Origin: Streptomyces rimosus
GTDB lineage: Bacteria > Actinomycetota > Actinomycetes > Streptomycetales > Streptomycetaceae
Reading direction: 5' to 3'
NCBI RefSeq assembly: GCF_008704655.1
Contig: NZ_CP023688.1
Location: 7,756,501 to 7,820,500 of the forward strand
DNA: 64,000 bases
Shown: positions 57,249-64,000 of the stretch, in pieces
Numbering within the stretch: the first letter of the stretch is position 1
How the letters are laid out: every line of letters starts with the position of its first letter
Notes under the pieces: generated by a model
What the model saw: only the letters and a program-made list of their open reading frames with translations
What the model was told of the DNA's origin: nothing
The model's database searches: none
Program-made: the position numbers and the translations under genes

Positions 57249-59207
57249 TCACAGGCTGGGAACGGGCGGCTCGATACCGTGCGCGGCGTCGATCCGGCAC
57301 TCGAGCGCCGCGAACAGCGTCCGGCGCTCCACCGCCTCGGCGGGCACGGCCGGAACCCAGTCGCGGGCGACGGTGTGCAGGCGGGCGAGGACGCCCGGAG
57401 CCCGGGCGGCGGCGTCCACCACGACATCGAGCAGTGATTCCAGGTGCGGCCCGGTGGCCAGCGCCGCCGTCAGCCAGTCCGCCAGAGGCTCGCGCCACTC
57501 CTCGTACGGACGATGGCGCAACACGGCGGCCCAGCCGGCAGTCAGCCGTTCCCGGACCGCCGTACTGCGGAACAGACCGCGGGTGCGGACAGCCACCGCG
57601 GCCATGGCCAGCAGGAGCGCCGCGTCGGTCGGCCACCGTTCCGGCTGCAGTCGGCCCAGCAGCATCCGGAAGAGCCGGCCGCCCTTGCGCGCGAGGCCGA
57701 GCAGCGCTTCGAACGCCTGGTCGTCGCCGGAGCCGGACGCCCGCGCCAGGTGATGCAGCCGTACCAACGCCTGGTCCGGGTGCCGCACGGCCATGACCTG
57801 GGAACAGACCACGACGAGCGCTTGGCGCAGGTCCCTCGGCAGGCCCGCCACAAGAGACCACTCGTAGATCCGCTGGCGGAACGCGCGGCCGAAGCCGTCG
57901 TGATTCAGGCCCTCCGTCAGCGCTTGGGAGATGTCGGCGAGCAGCCGTCCGGCGTGGCGCCCGGCCCACTGCTCGGCCAGCCACCACAGATCCTGGGGGC
58001 GCCCACTGGCCAGACACTGTTCCGCGAACCAGCCGATCAGCTCCTTCCGGGTCTCCTGGGGCAGCTCGTGCCAGGCGACACAGTCACGCACCCAGTCGCG
58101 GAACTGCTGGCGAAGGTCCGAGAAGTACGTCCAGAAGTGAGCGCGGATCGCCGCGTCGTATCCCAGGACGCGGAACCGGACACCGCCGTCCTTGCCCGTA
58201 CCGGCTTCGACGGCCTTGAACTCGGCCGCGAGGTCGGTGTGGTCGAGGCGGGGGCGGTCGTCACCGGGATGGCCGAGGATGTCCTGCAGGGTGTTGGCCG
58301 CCCGTAGCACGATGGCGGGGTCGCGACCGTGGAACATCGCCAGGGAGAGGGCGAGGGCGCGTTGGCGGCCGGTGAGTTGGGCCATGAAGTCGGCGACCCG
58401 GGGCTTGCGGCTGTCGGCCCGCTCGGCCATCGCCCGGTCGCACCAGCGGCGGAAATCGCCGGCCGCGCCATCCGCGTCTCGGGCGCGGCGGATCTGACCG
58501 GCGAGTTTGGCGAGGTCCTCCATCGTGGCGTCTGCCGTGTACTGGGTCAACTGCGGGGTGGCGAGGTCGGCGGGGTCCGGGTGGATGCCGTCCCGGCGGA
58601 GGTACCGCATCAGCAGCCTGCCGCCATTCGGGCGTTCGATCTCGGCCGTGAGCCAGTGCAGGTCCTGGCGTTGCAGGTGGTCGAATTGCTGGGGCAGGAC
58701 GACGACGAGCCGTGCCGAGCGGGTCGCGACCACGGACCGGAAGTCGGAGAGCTCGGCCTGTACGGCGTTGTAGCGCTCGGCGTCGCTGCTCGACAGATCC
58801 AGCAGCATCCGGTCGCGCTCGCCGATCAGCGCGGTGTCGAGAGCCCGGTCCGTGGTGTCGTCCTGGGTGTCGGGAAGCTCGTGGAAGTTGCCCGCGCCCT
58901 CGGAGAGTTCGTGCAGCAGCATCAGCGCGGCGGCCCGCCGGCCGCTGCCGGGCTGCCCGGCTATCAGGACGGTGCCGTGGTCGTGCAACAGGCTCCGCGC
59001 CCGGCGGAATCCAGACGGATAGACGAATCGTTGGTAGAGCCAGCGGCGGTCGTCCTCCGCGATGGCGAGGGATGTCCGCACCCGTGCGGCCAGGCGTGAA
59101 ACGGCTTCGTGAACGTAGAAGTTGTACTGGGGGCCGTCCCCGGAGTTCAGCGGGGCGTGTGCCTGGTGGACGTAGGAGCCGAAATGGCCTGCGACGCGCT
59201 CGGTCAT
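57249..59207 (-). CDS. Large STAND-like protein with degenerate P-loop and N-terminal signalling-type motif
   Basis: Protein of 652 aa. Residues 7-28 hold a Gly/His/Pro motif (GSYVHQAHAPLNSGDGPQY from residue 10) that matches the tail of the TIR protein encoded just upstream. A nucleotide-binding-like domain follows: VLIAGQPGSGRRAAALML at about 80-97, where the P-loop reads GQPGSGRR, so the Lys-Ser/Thr of Walker A is Arg-Arg. A beta strand ARLVVVLPQQF takes the Walker B place but has no acidic pair. The remaining 400 residues are helical and Arg/Leu/Trp-rich, like a repeat-type sensor. ATG overlaps the TIR stop by 4 nt. I infer the receptor of a TIR system; I cannot name the family. Confidence 0.8.
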   Translation of the reverse strand: MTERVAGHFGSYVHQAHAPLNSGDGPQYNFYVHEAVSRLAARVRTSLAIAEDDRRWLYQRFVYPSGFRRARSLLHDHGTVLIAGQPGSGRRAAALMLLHELSEGAGNFHELPDTQDDTTDRALDTALIGERDRMLLDLSSSDAERYNAVQAELSDFRSVVATRSARLVVVLPQQFDHLQRQDLHWLTAEIERPNGGRLLMRYLRRDGIHPDPADLATPQLTQYTADATMEDLAKLAGQIRRARDADGAAGDFRRWCDRAMAERADSRKPRVADFMAQLTGRQRALALSLAMFHGRDPAIVLRAANTLQDILGHPGDDRPRLDHTDLAAEFKAVEAGTGKDGGVRFRVLGYDAAIRAHFWTYFSDLRQQFRDWVRDCVAWHELPQETRKELIGWFAEQCLASGRPQDLWWLAEQWAGRHAGRLLADISQALTEGLNHDGFGRAFRQRIYEWSLVAGLPRDLRQALVVVCSQVMAVRHPDQALVRLHHLARASGSGDDQAFEALLGLARKGGRLFRMLLGRLQPERWPTDAALLLAMAAVAVRTRGLFRSTAVRERLTAGWAAVLRHRPYEEWREPLADWLTAALATGPHLESLLDVVVDAAARAPGVLARLHTVARDWVPAVPAEAVERRTLFAALECRIDAAHGIEPPVPSL

Positions 59208-59980
59208 CGCTCGCCGTCCCGGCGGCGGGGAGACGGACCGAACCGGTGGCTGATCGGCATGTGTGCGTAGTCAGTGGAGACCTGTGTCGTTCCGTCGCCG
59301 TTGATCTTTGTTCCGCCGGTGCCGATCTGGTCGCCGGACCCGGTGTGCATCGGCGCGTTGGACTCGTTGACGAAGGTGCCGACGGTGCCGCGAAGGTTTC
59401 CGATGCCGCCACGCTGTCCCTCGTTGCGCACCGACGGGACGGGCTCGTGGGGCGATTCCTGGCCGGCGCGCTCCGTGGACGGCGCTGCCGTGTCCAGCGG
59501 CGCCAGCTCGGGTACCTGCGCGACGAGCCGGTCACCGAGCCGCGCGATCTCCCGCTCACCGCCGTCCCGCAGCCACAGCCGCTCGTACTGGCACTCCGCG
59601 AGCTCGGCGAGGGAGGGCGGCAGTGACTTGGGGTCGAGTTGTTCCACACGCCGGCCCAGCAGCAGCGGCACGACCAGGATCCCGCAGGTGAGTGCCTCCT
59701 CGATCTCACGGCGTACCCAGTCGTCCTCGTTGTCCAGCGCCCGCCGGTCCGGACGTTGCCGGTCGGGGGCGTCCAGCCAGCGTTCGCCTATGAGAGCGAG
59801 GAGGACGCAGCTGCGCCGGACGGCGTTGATGATGTCACGTTCGTAGCGCGCGCCGAGAGGGATCGATGCCCCGGCGAGGAAGGTGCTGTCTTTCCCGAAG
59901 CGGTCGGACAGCGCCTCCTTGAGCCGTTGTGCGGTGTCCTTGCCGTCGCCGGTGCGGTAGTTGATGAAGATTTCGGGCAT
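59204..59980 (-). CDS. TIR-domain protein with C-terminal signalling-type motif
   Basis: Protein of 258 aa. Residues 1-150 form a TIR domain: strand A EIFINYR, RDIINAVRRSCVLLALIGERWL, and DDWVRREIEEALTCGILVVPLLL, where Glu92 after Trp88 occupies the position of the catalytic Glu of NAD-cleaving TIRs. Residues 150-197 are a linker. Residues 198-219 hold a motif with GTFVNESNAPMHTGSGDQI from residue 201, like that at the N-terminus of the large protein downstream. Bacterial TIRs of this layout usually cleave NAD+ on activation. Stop and next start overlap (ATGA), and the regulator gene is 75 nt upstream. Confidence 0.87.
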   Translation of the reverse strand: MPEIFINYRTGDGKDTAQRLKEALSDRFGKDSTFLAGASIPLGARYERDIINAVRRSCVLLALIGERWLDAPDRQRPDRRALDNEDDWVRREIEEALTCGILVVPLLLGRRVEQLDPKSLPPSLAELAECQYERLWLRDGGEREIARLGDRLVAQVPELAPLDTAAPSTERAGQESPHEPVPSVRNEGQRGGIGNLRGTVGTFVNESNAPMHTGSGDQIGTGGTKINGDGTTQVSTDYAHMPISHRFGPSPRRRDGER

Positions 59981-60055
59981 GGCTGAGTGACCTTCCTGAG
60001 TTGCAGGTGGATGAGCTGGGGGACGTGTGGCAGGCCGCGGCGCGGCGGGCGGTTC

Positions 60056-61345
60056 CTACCGGGGGGCCGCGGCCAGCGTCGTGGAGAGTTCCGGGCTGAG
60101 TTCCCGTACGGATGCGTTGCGGGGGTGGCGCCCCAATGTGCGGGCCAGCCGTCGCAGGTCGGCGGTGATCGTCGCGGACTGGACGAGGCTGATGGTGGGG
60201 AGCAGACCTCGGGTCACTTCACAGGCGAGTTCGATCTCGCCCGCGGCGGCGTGCGCGAGGGCGCGCCGGAGTTCGTAGCGCGAGCGGGTGCGCAGTGCGT
60301 GACCGGGCAGCCGCGCGGTCTCCCTGCCGAGGATTTCCGCGGCCTGCCGCGGCCGTCCCAGTTCGTAGAGGCACCAGCCGGTGAACATCGCCACCACGTC
60401 GGGCAGGTGGGAGGCGCCGATGACGGGTTCGTGCGGGTCGCGGCGTTCGAGTGCGAGGAGGTTCCGGGACCGGTCGAGACTGCGCATGCAGGCGTCGTAG
60501 TCGCCCTTGACGGCTTGGCACTGGGCCAGCTTCTGTGCGGCCAGGCCCTTGATCCGTGGCGGGGCCTGGCTGTCGAGCGCGTGTGTGGCCAGGTCGACGG
60601 CGCGGTCCGTATCTCCCCGGAAGAGGCTGATCAGCGAACGGCGGGCCAGCGCGTACGCGGCCAGGCTGTCGTCGTTGCCCGCCTCCGCGAGTTCCACGGC
60701 GCGGTCGGTCCACCACAGTGCGGCATCGTCGTTCCCCGATTCCTGGGCCATCCAGCCCGTGTACTCGGCGAACCGGGACGCGAGTACCAGAAGTGCCTGA
60801 CGGGTGCGGGTGCCGCTGCGGGCGGCCAGTTGTTGCAGGCTGTGGGTCTGGGAGATCAGCTGCGGTAATAACGCGCCGGGGCCCGAGACCTGTCCGAGCC
60901 GCCGGTACTGGCCGAACAGCGCCCGTGAAGCGTCGACCAGCGTCGAGGCCCCGGTACCGGTGGTGACGTTCATGCCGCCCACCCCGATCCCCAGGACCGA
61001 GGCCGCTCCGGCGCTGATCACGCGCCGGCGGCCCACCGGCTGGAACGATCCCGACCCGTCCTTGTCCAAGTGCATCAGCCATACCTCACCTTCGTGACTC
61101 GTCGGCGTAATGCCCTGTGCCGGTGCGGGCGCCGGCACCAGGCCGGCCAGCGCCCCTCGTGCACCGAGTTCTTCGTCGCAGAGCCGGGCGAGCTGCGGAG
61201 TCGGGAGTTTCAGGCCCCGTTCCACCTTGCTCAGCTGCCCTTTGCTGTAGTGGACCCGTCGGCCCAGCTGGTCCAGTGAGAGATCCGCTGCCAGGCGGCG
61301 TCTGCGGAGTTCCGGTCCGAACGCGTGGGGCTGCTGCGGAAGCAT
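60056..61345 (-). CDS. XRE-family regulator with TPR-like domain
   Basis: Protein of 429 aa. The helix-turn-helix at about residues 9-65 (FGPELRRRRLAADLSLDQLGRRVHYSKGQLSKVERG) is of XRE type. After a linker there is a basic-hydrophobic stretch RRRVISAGAASVLGIGVGG, common in Streptomyces proteins of this type and superficially like a Tat signal. TPR-like helices (ALWWTDRAVELAEAGNDDSLAAYALARRSLISL and others) make up the rest. GGAGGATCGC upstream supports ATG 61345. It is the first gene of the minus-strand cassette and diverges from priA, so it may control the TIR genes; the 75-nt gap suits co-transcription. Confidence 0.87.
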   Translation of the reverse strand: MLPQQPHAFGPELRRRRLAADLSLDQLGRRVHYSKGQLSKVERGLKLPTPQLARLCDEELGARGALAGLVPAPAPAQGITPTSHEGEVWLMHLDKDGSGSFQPVGRRRVISAGAASVLGIGVGGMNVTTGTGASTLVDASRALFGQYRRLGQVSGPGALLPQLISQTHSLQQLAARSGTRTRQALLVLASRFAEYTGWMAQESGNDDAALWWTDRAVELAEAGNDDSLAAYALARRSLISLFRGDTDRAVDLATHALDSQAPPRIKGLAAQKLAQCQAVKGDYDACMRSLDRSRNLLALERRDPHEPVIGASHLPDVVAMFTGWCLYELGRPRQAAEILGRETARLPGHALRTRSRYELRRALAHAAAGEIELACEVTRGLLPTISLVQSATITADLRRLARTLGRHPRNASVRELSPELSTTLAAAPR

Positions 61346-61546
61346 GCGATCCTCCGTAACTGTCCGTCCGGGCAGCCGGCGAGCGTTGCGTGTCAGCGTG
61401 CGGCAGGCGGCACGGCGGAACAAGGCGAAAAGGGCTGTTTCCCGTTTCCACCTGGGAGCGAACCGGATGGGGCGACGGCTGTCGAGACCATGGAACGGGC
61501 CCCGGCCCCGGCGCCGCTGTCACCCCCATCTGCTAAACCTGAACCC

Positions 61547-63670
61547 GTGACCAGGAAAGACGATGACCACAGCGCGGGCGCGGAGCAGCTTGCGTTGATT
61601 CGGGAGGTGGTGCGGGGGCGGAAGGGGGAGCGGGCGCGGCCGCGGACTTGGCGGGGGGCCGAGTTGGCGGAGGAGTTGCCGGTGGCTCGGGTGCTGGTGG
61701 ACAAGGGGCTGGTGCATCTGGACCGGTATTTCGATTACGCGGTGCCGGCGGCCATGGACGCTGAGGCGCAGCCCGGGGTGCGGGTGCGGGTGCGGTTCGG
61801 GGCCGGGGAGAAGGGGGGCCGGCGGGAAGGGGGGAAGCTGGTCAACGGGTTCGTGGTGGAGCGGGTGGCGGAGAGCGAGTTCCGTGGGGTGCTCGCGCCG
61901 ATCGCGCAGGTGCTGTCGCCCGAGCGGGTGCTGACGCCGGAGCTGCTGGGGCTGTGCCGGGCCGTTGCCGACCGGTATGCGGGCACGCTCGCGGATGTGG
62001 TGCAGCTGGCGGTGCCGCCGCGGCGGGCGAAGGTGGAGGGGAAGGATTCCGGGGCGCCGTTGCCGCCGAACGCGATGCCCGACGTGGGGAGTTGGGGAAG
62101 ATATGCGGCGGGTCCCGGCTTCCTGGAGGCGTTGGGGCGGGGGGAGTCGCCGCGGGCCGTGTGGACGGCGTTGCCGGGGCCGCAGTGGCCGCAGGAGCTG
62201 GCGCGGGCGATGGCCGCTGTGATGGCGTCCGGGCGCGGGGCGCTGGCCGTCCTGCCGGACGGGCGCGCCGCCGCGCGGGTGGACGCTGCGCTGGAGGAGC
62301 TGGTCGGGGCCGGGCGGCATGTGGTGCTGAGCGCGGACGCCGGGCCCGAGGAGCGGTACCGGCGGTGGCTGGCGGTCAGCCGCGGCGCGGTGCGGGCGGT
62401 GATCGGGACGCGGGCGGCGATGTTCGCGCCGGTGCGGGACCTGGGGCTGGCGGTCATCTGGGACGACGGGGACGGCAGTCACAGTGATCAGCGCGCGCCG
62501 CACCCTCATGCCCGTGAAGTGCTGCTGCAGCGGGCCGTGACCGAGCGGGCCGGATTCCTGCTGGGCGGCCTGAGCTGCACGGTCGAGGCGGCGCAGCTGG
62601 TGGAGACGGGCTGGGCGCGTCCGCTGACGGCCGACCGTGAGCAGGTGCGCGCCGCGGCGCCGCTGGTCCGTACGGTCGGTGACGCCGACGAGGCCCGGGA
62701 CGCGGCGGCGCGGGCCGCGCGGCTGCCGACGCTGGCGTGGCAGGTGGTGCGCGAGGGACTCAAGCACGGGCCGGTGCTGGTTCAGGTGCCGCGACGGGGT
62801 TACGTACCGCGCCTGGCGTGTGAGCGCTGCCGGGAGCCGGCGCGGTGCCGGGCGTGCGCGGGTCCGCTGGAGGCGCGCGACGCGGGCGAGCTGCGGTGCG
62901 GCTGGTGCGGGCGCGAGGAGGGCGACTGGCACTGCGGGGAGTGCGGGGGCACGCGGCTGCGGGCCCGGATCGTGGGCGCGCGGCGGACGGCGGAGGAGCT
63001 GGGGCGGGCGTTTCCGGCCGTGCCGGTGCGGACGTCGGGGCGCGATCATGTGCTGGACACGGTGCCCGGCGTGCCGTCCCTGGTGGTGAGTACGCCGGGC
63101 GCGGAGCCGGTCGCCGAGGGCGGGTACGCCGCCGCGCTGCTGCTGGACGGCTGGGCGCTGCTCAGCCGCCCCGACCTGCGGGCCGGGGAGGAGGCGCTGC
63201 GGCGCTGGCTCCAGGCCGCGGCGCTGGTACGGGGCCACGCCGAGGGCGGCACGGTCGCGGTCATCGCGGAGGCGACGCTGCGCCCCGTACAGGCGCTGGT
63301 GCGGTGGGACCCCGCCGGGCACGCGGTCCGCGAGCTGGCGGAACGCGCCGAGCTGGGCTTTCCGCCGGTGTCCCGGATGGCGTCGGTGACCGGCCGCCCC
63401 GAGGACGTGGCCGAAATGCTGGCCGCGGCCGCGCTCCCGGAGGGCGCCGAGGTGCTGGGACCCGTACCCGTACCGGCGCCCGACGCGGGACGCCCGCGCC
63501 GGCCGGGGGACCCGCCGCCCGGGGAGGAATGGGACCGGGCGCTGGTACGAGTACGCCCCGGCCAGGGTGCCGCGCTGGCGGCGGCGCTCAAGACGGCGCA
63601 GGCTGCGCGGCTGGTCAAGCGGGAGGGGGAGGCGGTTTGGGTGCGGGTGGATCCGCCGGACCTTGGGTGA
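61547..63670 (+). CDS. priA: Primosomal protein PriA-like, helicase motifs degenerate
   Basis: Replication restart protein homologue, 707 aa. The N-terminal DNA-binding domain (VARVLVDKGLVHLDRYFDYAVP and VRVRVRFG) and eight cysteines in CxxC pairs (CERC, CRAC, CGWC, CGEC at about residues 427-470) are as in PriA. The ATPase motifs are not: the place of Walker A GSGKT reads LPGPQWPQEL, and DEEH reads DDGD in VIWDDGDGSHSDQ. Helicase activity is therefore unlikely. This loss is general for actinobacterial PriA to my knowledge. GTG 61547 is preferred since G+C at third positions drops just before it; ATG 61490 is in frame. Confidence 0.9.
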   Translation: MTRKDDDHSAGAEQLALIREVVRGRKGERARPRTWRGAELAEELPVARVLVDKGLVHLDRYFDYAVPAAMDAEAQPGVRVRVRFGAGEKGGRREGGKLVNGFVVERVAESEFRGVLAPIAQVLSPERVLTPELLGLCRAVADRYAGTLADVVQLAVPPRRAKVEGKDSGAPLPPNAMPDVGSWGRYAAGPGFLEALGRGESPRAVWTALPGPQWPQELARAMAAVMASGRGALAVLPDGRAAARVDAALEELVGAGRHVVLSADAGPEERYRRWLAVSRGAVRAVIGTRAAMFAPVRDLGLAVIWDDGDGSHSDQRAPHPHAREVLLQRAVTERAGFLLGGLSCTVEAAQLVETGWARPLTADREQVRAAAPLVRTVGDADEARDAAARAARLPTLAWQVVREGLKHGPVLVQVPRRGYVPRLACERCREPARCRACAGPLEARDAGELRCGWCGREEGDWHCGECGGTRLRARIVGARRTAEELGRAFPAVPVRTSGRDHVLDTVPGVPSLVVSTPGAEPVAEGGYAAALLLDGWALLSRPDLRAGEEALRRWLQAAALVRGHAEGGTVAVIAEATLRPVQALVRWDPAGHAVRELAERAELGFPPVSRMASVTGRPEDVAEMLAAAALPEGAEVLGPVPVPAPDAGRPRRPGDPPPGEEWDRALVRVRPGQGAALAAALKTAQAARLVKREGEAVWVRVDPPDLG

Positions 63671-63733
63671 GGGGCTGGGGGGTTCGGAGGAGGGGCCGGG
63701 AAGCTTGGGGGAGCGGAGGGGAGAGTGCGGGAG

Positions 63734-63832
63734 CCTGGGTCCGGGTCAGAGGAGTTCGGCTGGGACCCGGGGAGTCTGGGGGAGCCCGGCAATCCTGGGC
63801 CCGGGTCCGAGGAGCTCGGCTGGGGCCCGGGG
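63734..63832. repeat. 39-bp direct repeat, 60-bp period, after priA
   Basis: Copies at 63734-63772 and 63794-63832 agree at 35 of 39 positions (both start CCTGGG and contain GAGGAG-TTCGGCTGGG-like text) and each can fold through its CCGGGT/ACCCGG-type ends. They lie in a stretch of 276 bp after the priA stop that has no gene I can support. Confidence 0.75.
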
Positions 63833-63907
63833 CTCTAGTGGCGGCTCGGGCCCCGGGTAAAGCCTGCCGGGCTGCAAGGCAAAGGCGAAAGCGCAGATGA
63901 GGAAAAG

Positions 63908-63933
63908 CCGCCCCGGGGGAGGAGCCGGGGCGG
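63908..63933 (-). terminator. Minus-strand terminator near the right edge
   Basis: 9-bp stem CCGCCCCGG/CCGGGGCGG, followed on the minus strand by CTTTTCC. It ends a transcript coming from the right, 14 nt after the stop codon at 63947. Confidence 0.6.
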
Positions 63934-63946
63934 GGTGTGGGGGTGG

Positions 63947-64000
63947 TCAGCCGTTGCGGGGGCCGGGGAAGGCGCCGGGGCGGGCCTCTTCGCGGGACGG
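63947..64000 (-). CDS. 3' end of an unidentified minus-strand gene, cut by window
   Basis: From the right edge a minus-strand frame reads PSREEARPGAFPGPRNG and stops with TGA at 63947-63949. High G+C at third positions, and the terminator with a TTTT run just downstream, support a real gene end. Too little is visible for a function. Confidence 0.4.
   Translation of the reverse strand, partial: PSREEARPGAFPGPRNG

Noticed and set aside
60056..61345. Tat signal peptide in the XRE regulator (RRRVISAGAASVLGIGVGG)
   Set aside because: It is internal, after the helix-turn-helix; the same feature occurs in other cytoplasmic Streptomyces regulators of this type.

Overview
The window is a block of high-GC actinobacterial chromosome, almost certainly Streptomyces or a very close relative. 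The evidence is the extreme GC bias at third codon positions, frequent GTG/TTG starts, 1-8 nt gene overlaps, and lineage markers: bldD, the actinobacterial integration host factor sIHF, a DmdR/IdeR-type iron box, and PIM-type mannolipid genes. Most of the window is a conserved housekeeping backbone in an order I recognise from Streptomyces genomes. I see no rRNA, tRNA, CRISPR array, insertion sequence or prophage.

Layout, left to right. (1) 1-3422: phosphatidylinositol mannoside genes (acyltransferase cut by the left edge, pimA), a VC0807-type membrane protein and a LemA-like protein. (2) 3534-5961: pyridoxal phosphate synthase pdxS-pdxT, then yebC. (3) 6114-12905: Holliday junction genes ruvCAB, then yajC-secD-secF and apt. 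(4) 13196-18082: the bifunctional (p)ppGpp enzyme gene rel, converging on a DUF349 gene and a membrane cyclophilin. (5) 18238-24224: metallo-hydrolase, hisS, VKOR, rarA, a DUF2470 gene and rpsD. The last two diverge across an iron box. (6) 24278-36929: an AfsR-like ATPase on the minus strand, then DUF948, DUF6167, alaS, ruvX, mltG and the shikimate genes aroE, aroC, aroK, aroB, aroQ. (7) 37184-41260: P-loop ATPase, M24-fold protein with altered metal ligands, efp, nusB, and bldD on the minus strand. (8) 41481-51544: the pyrimidine operon pyrR-pyrB-pyrC-(PH-like)-carA-carB-pyrD-pyrF. (9) 51737-55941: sIHF, gmk, rpoZ, coaBC, metK. (10) 56048-61345: a four-gene minus-strand cassette. (11) 61547-63670: priA, then a repeat-bearing tail and the end of another minus-strand gene.

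The part least like housekeeping is the cassette between metK and priA: an XRE-TPR regulator, a TIR-domain protein, a large protein with a degenerate P-loop, and a membrane protein. The TIR and large-protein genes overlap by 4 nt. The C-terminal tail of the TIR protein and the extreme N-terminus of the large protein carry matching glycine-rich motifs of about 22 residues. That is the arrangement expected of a receptor and effector pair communicating through an amyloid-type signalling motif, so I propose a candidate TIR-based immune system.

Regulatory sites stand out. ruvC and rarA each have an exact match to the RecA-independent DNA-damage promoter (TTGTCRGTG-N8-TANNNT). An iron box sits on both promoters of the DUF2470/rpsD divergent pair. 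bldD has a dyad over its own -10. pyrR has a PyrR-type RNA loop abutting its ribosome binding site. Perfect hairpins separate most transcription units.
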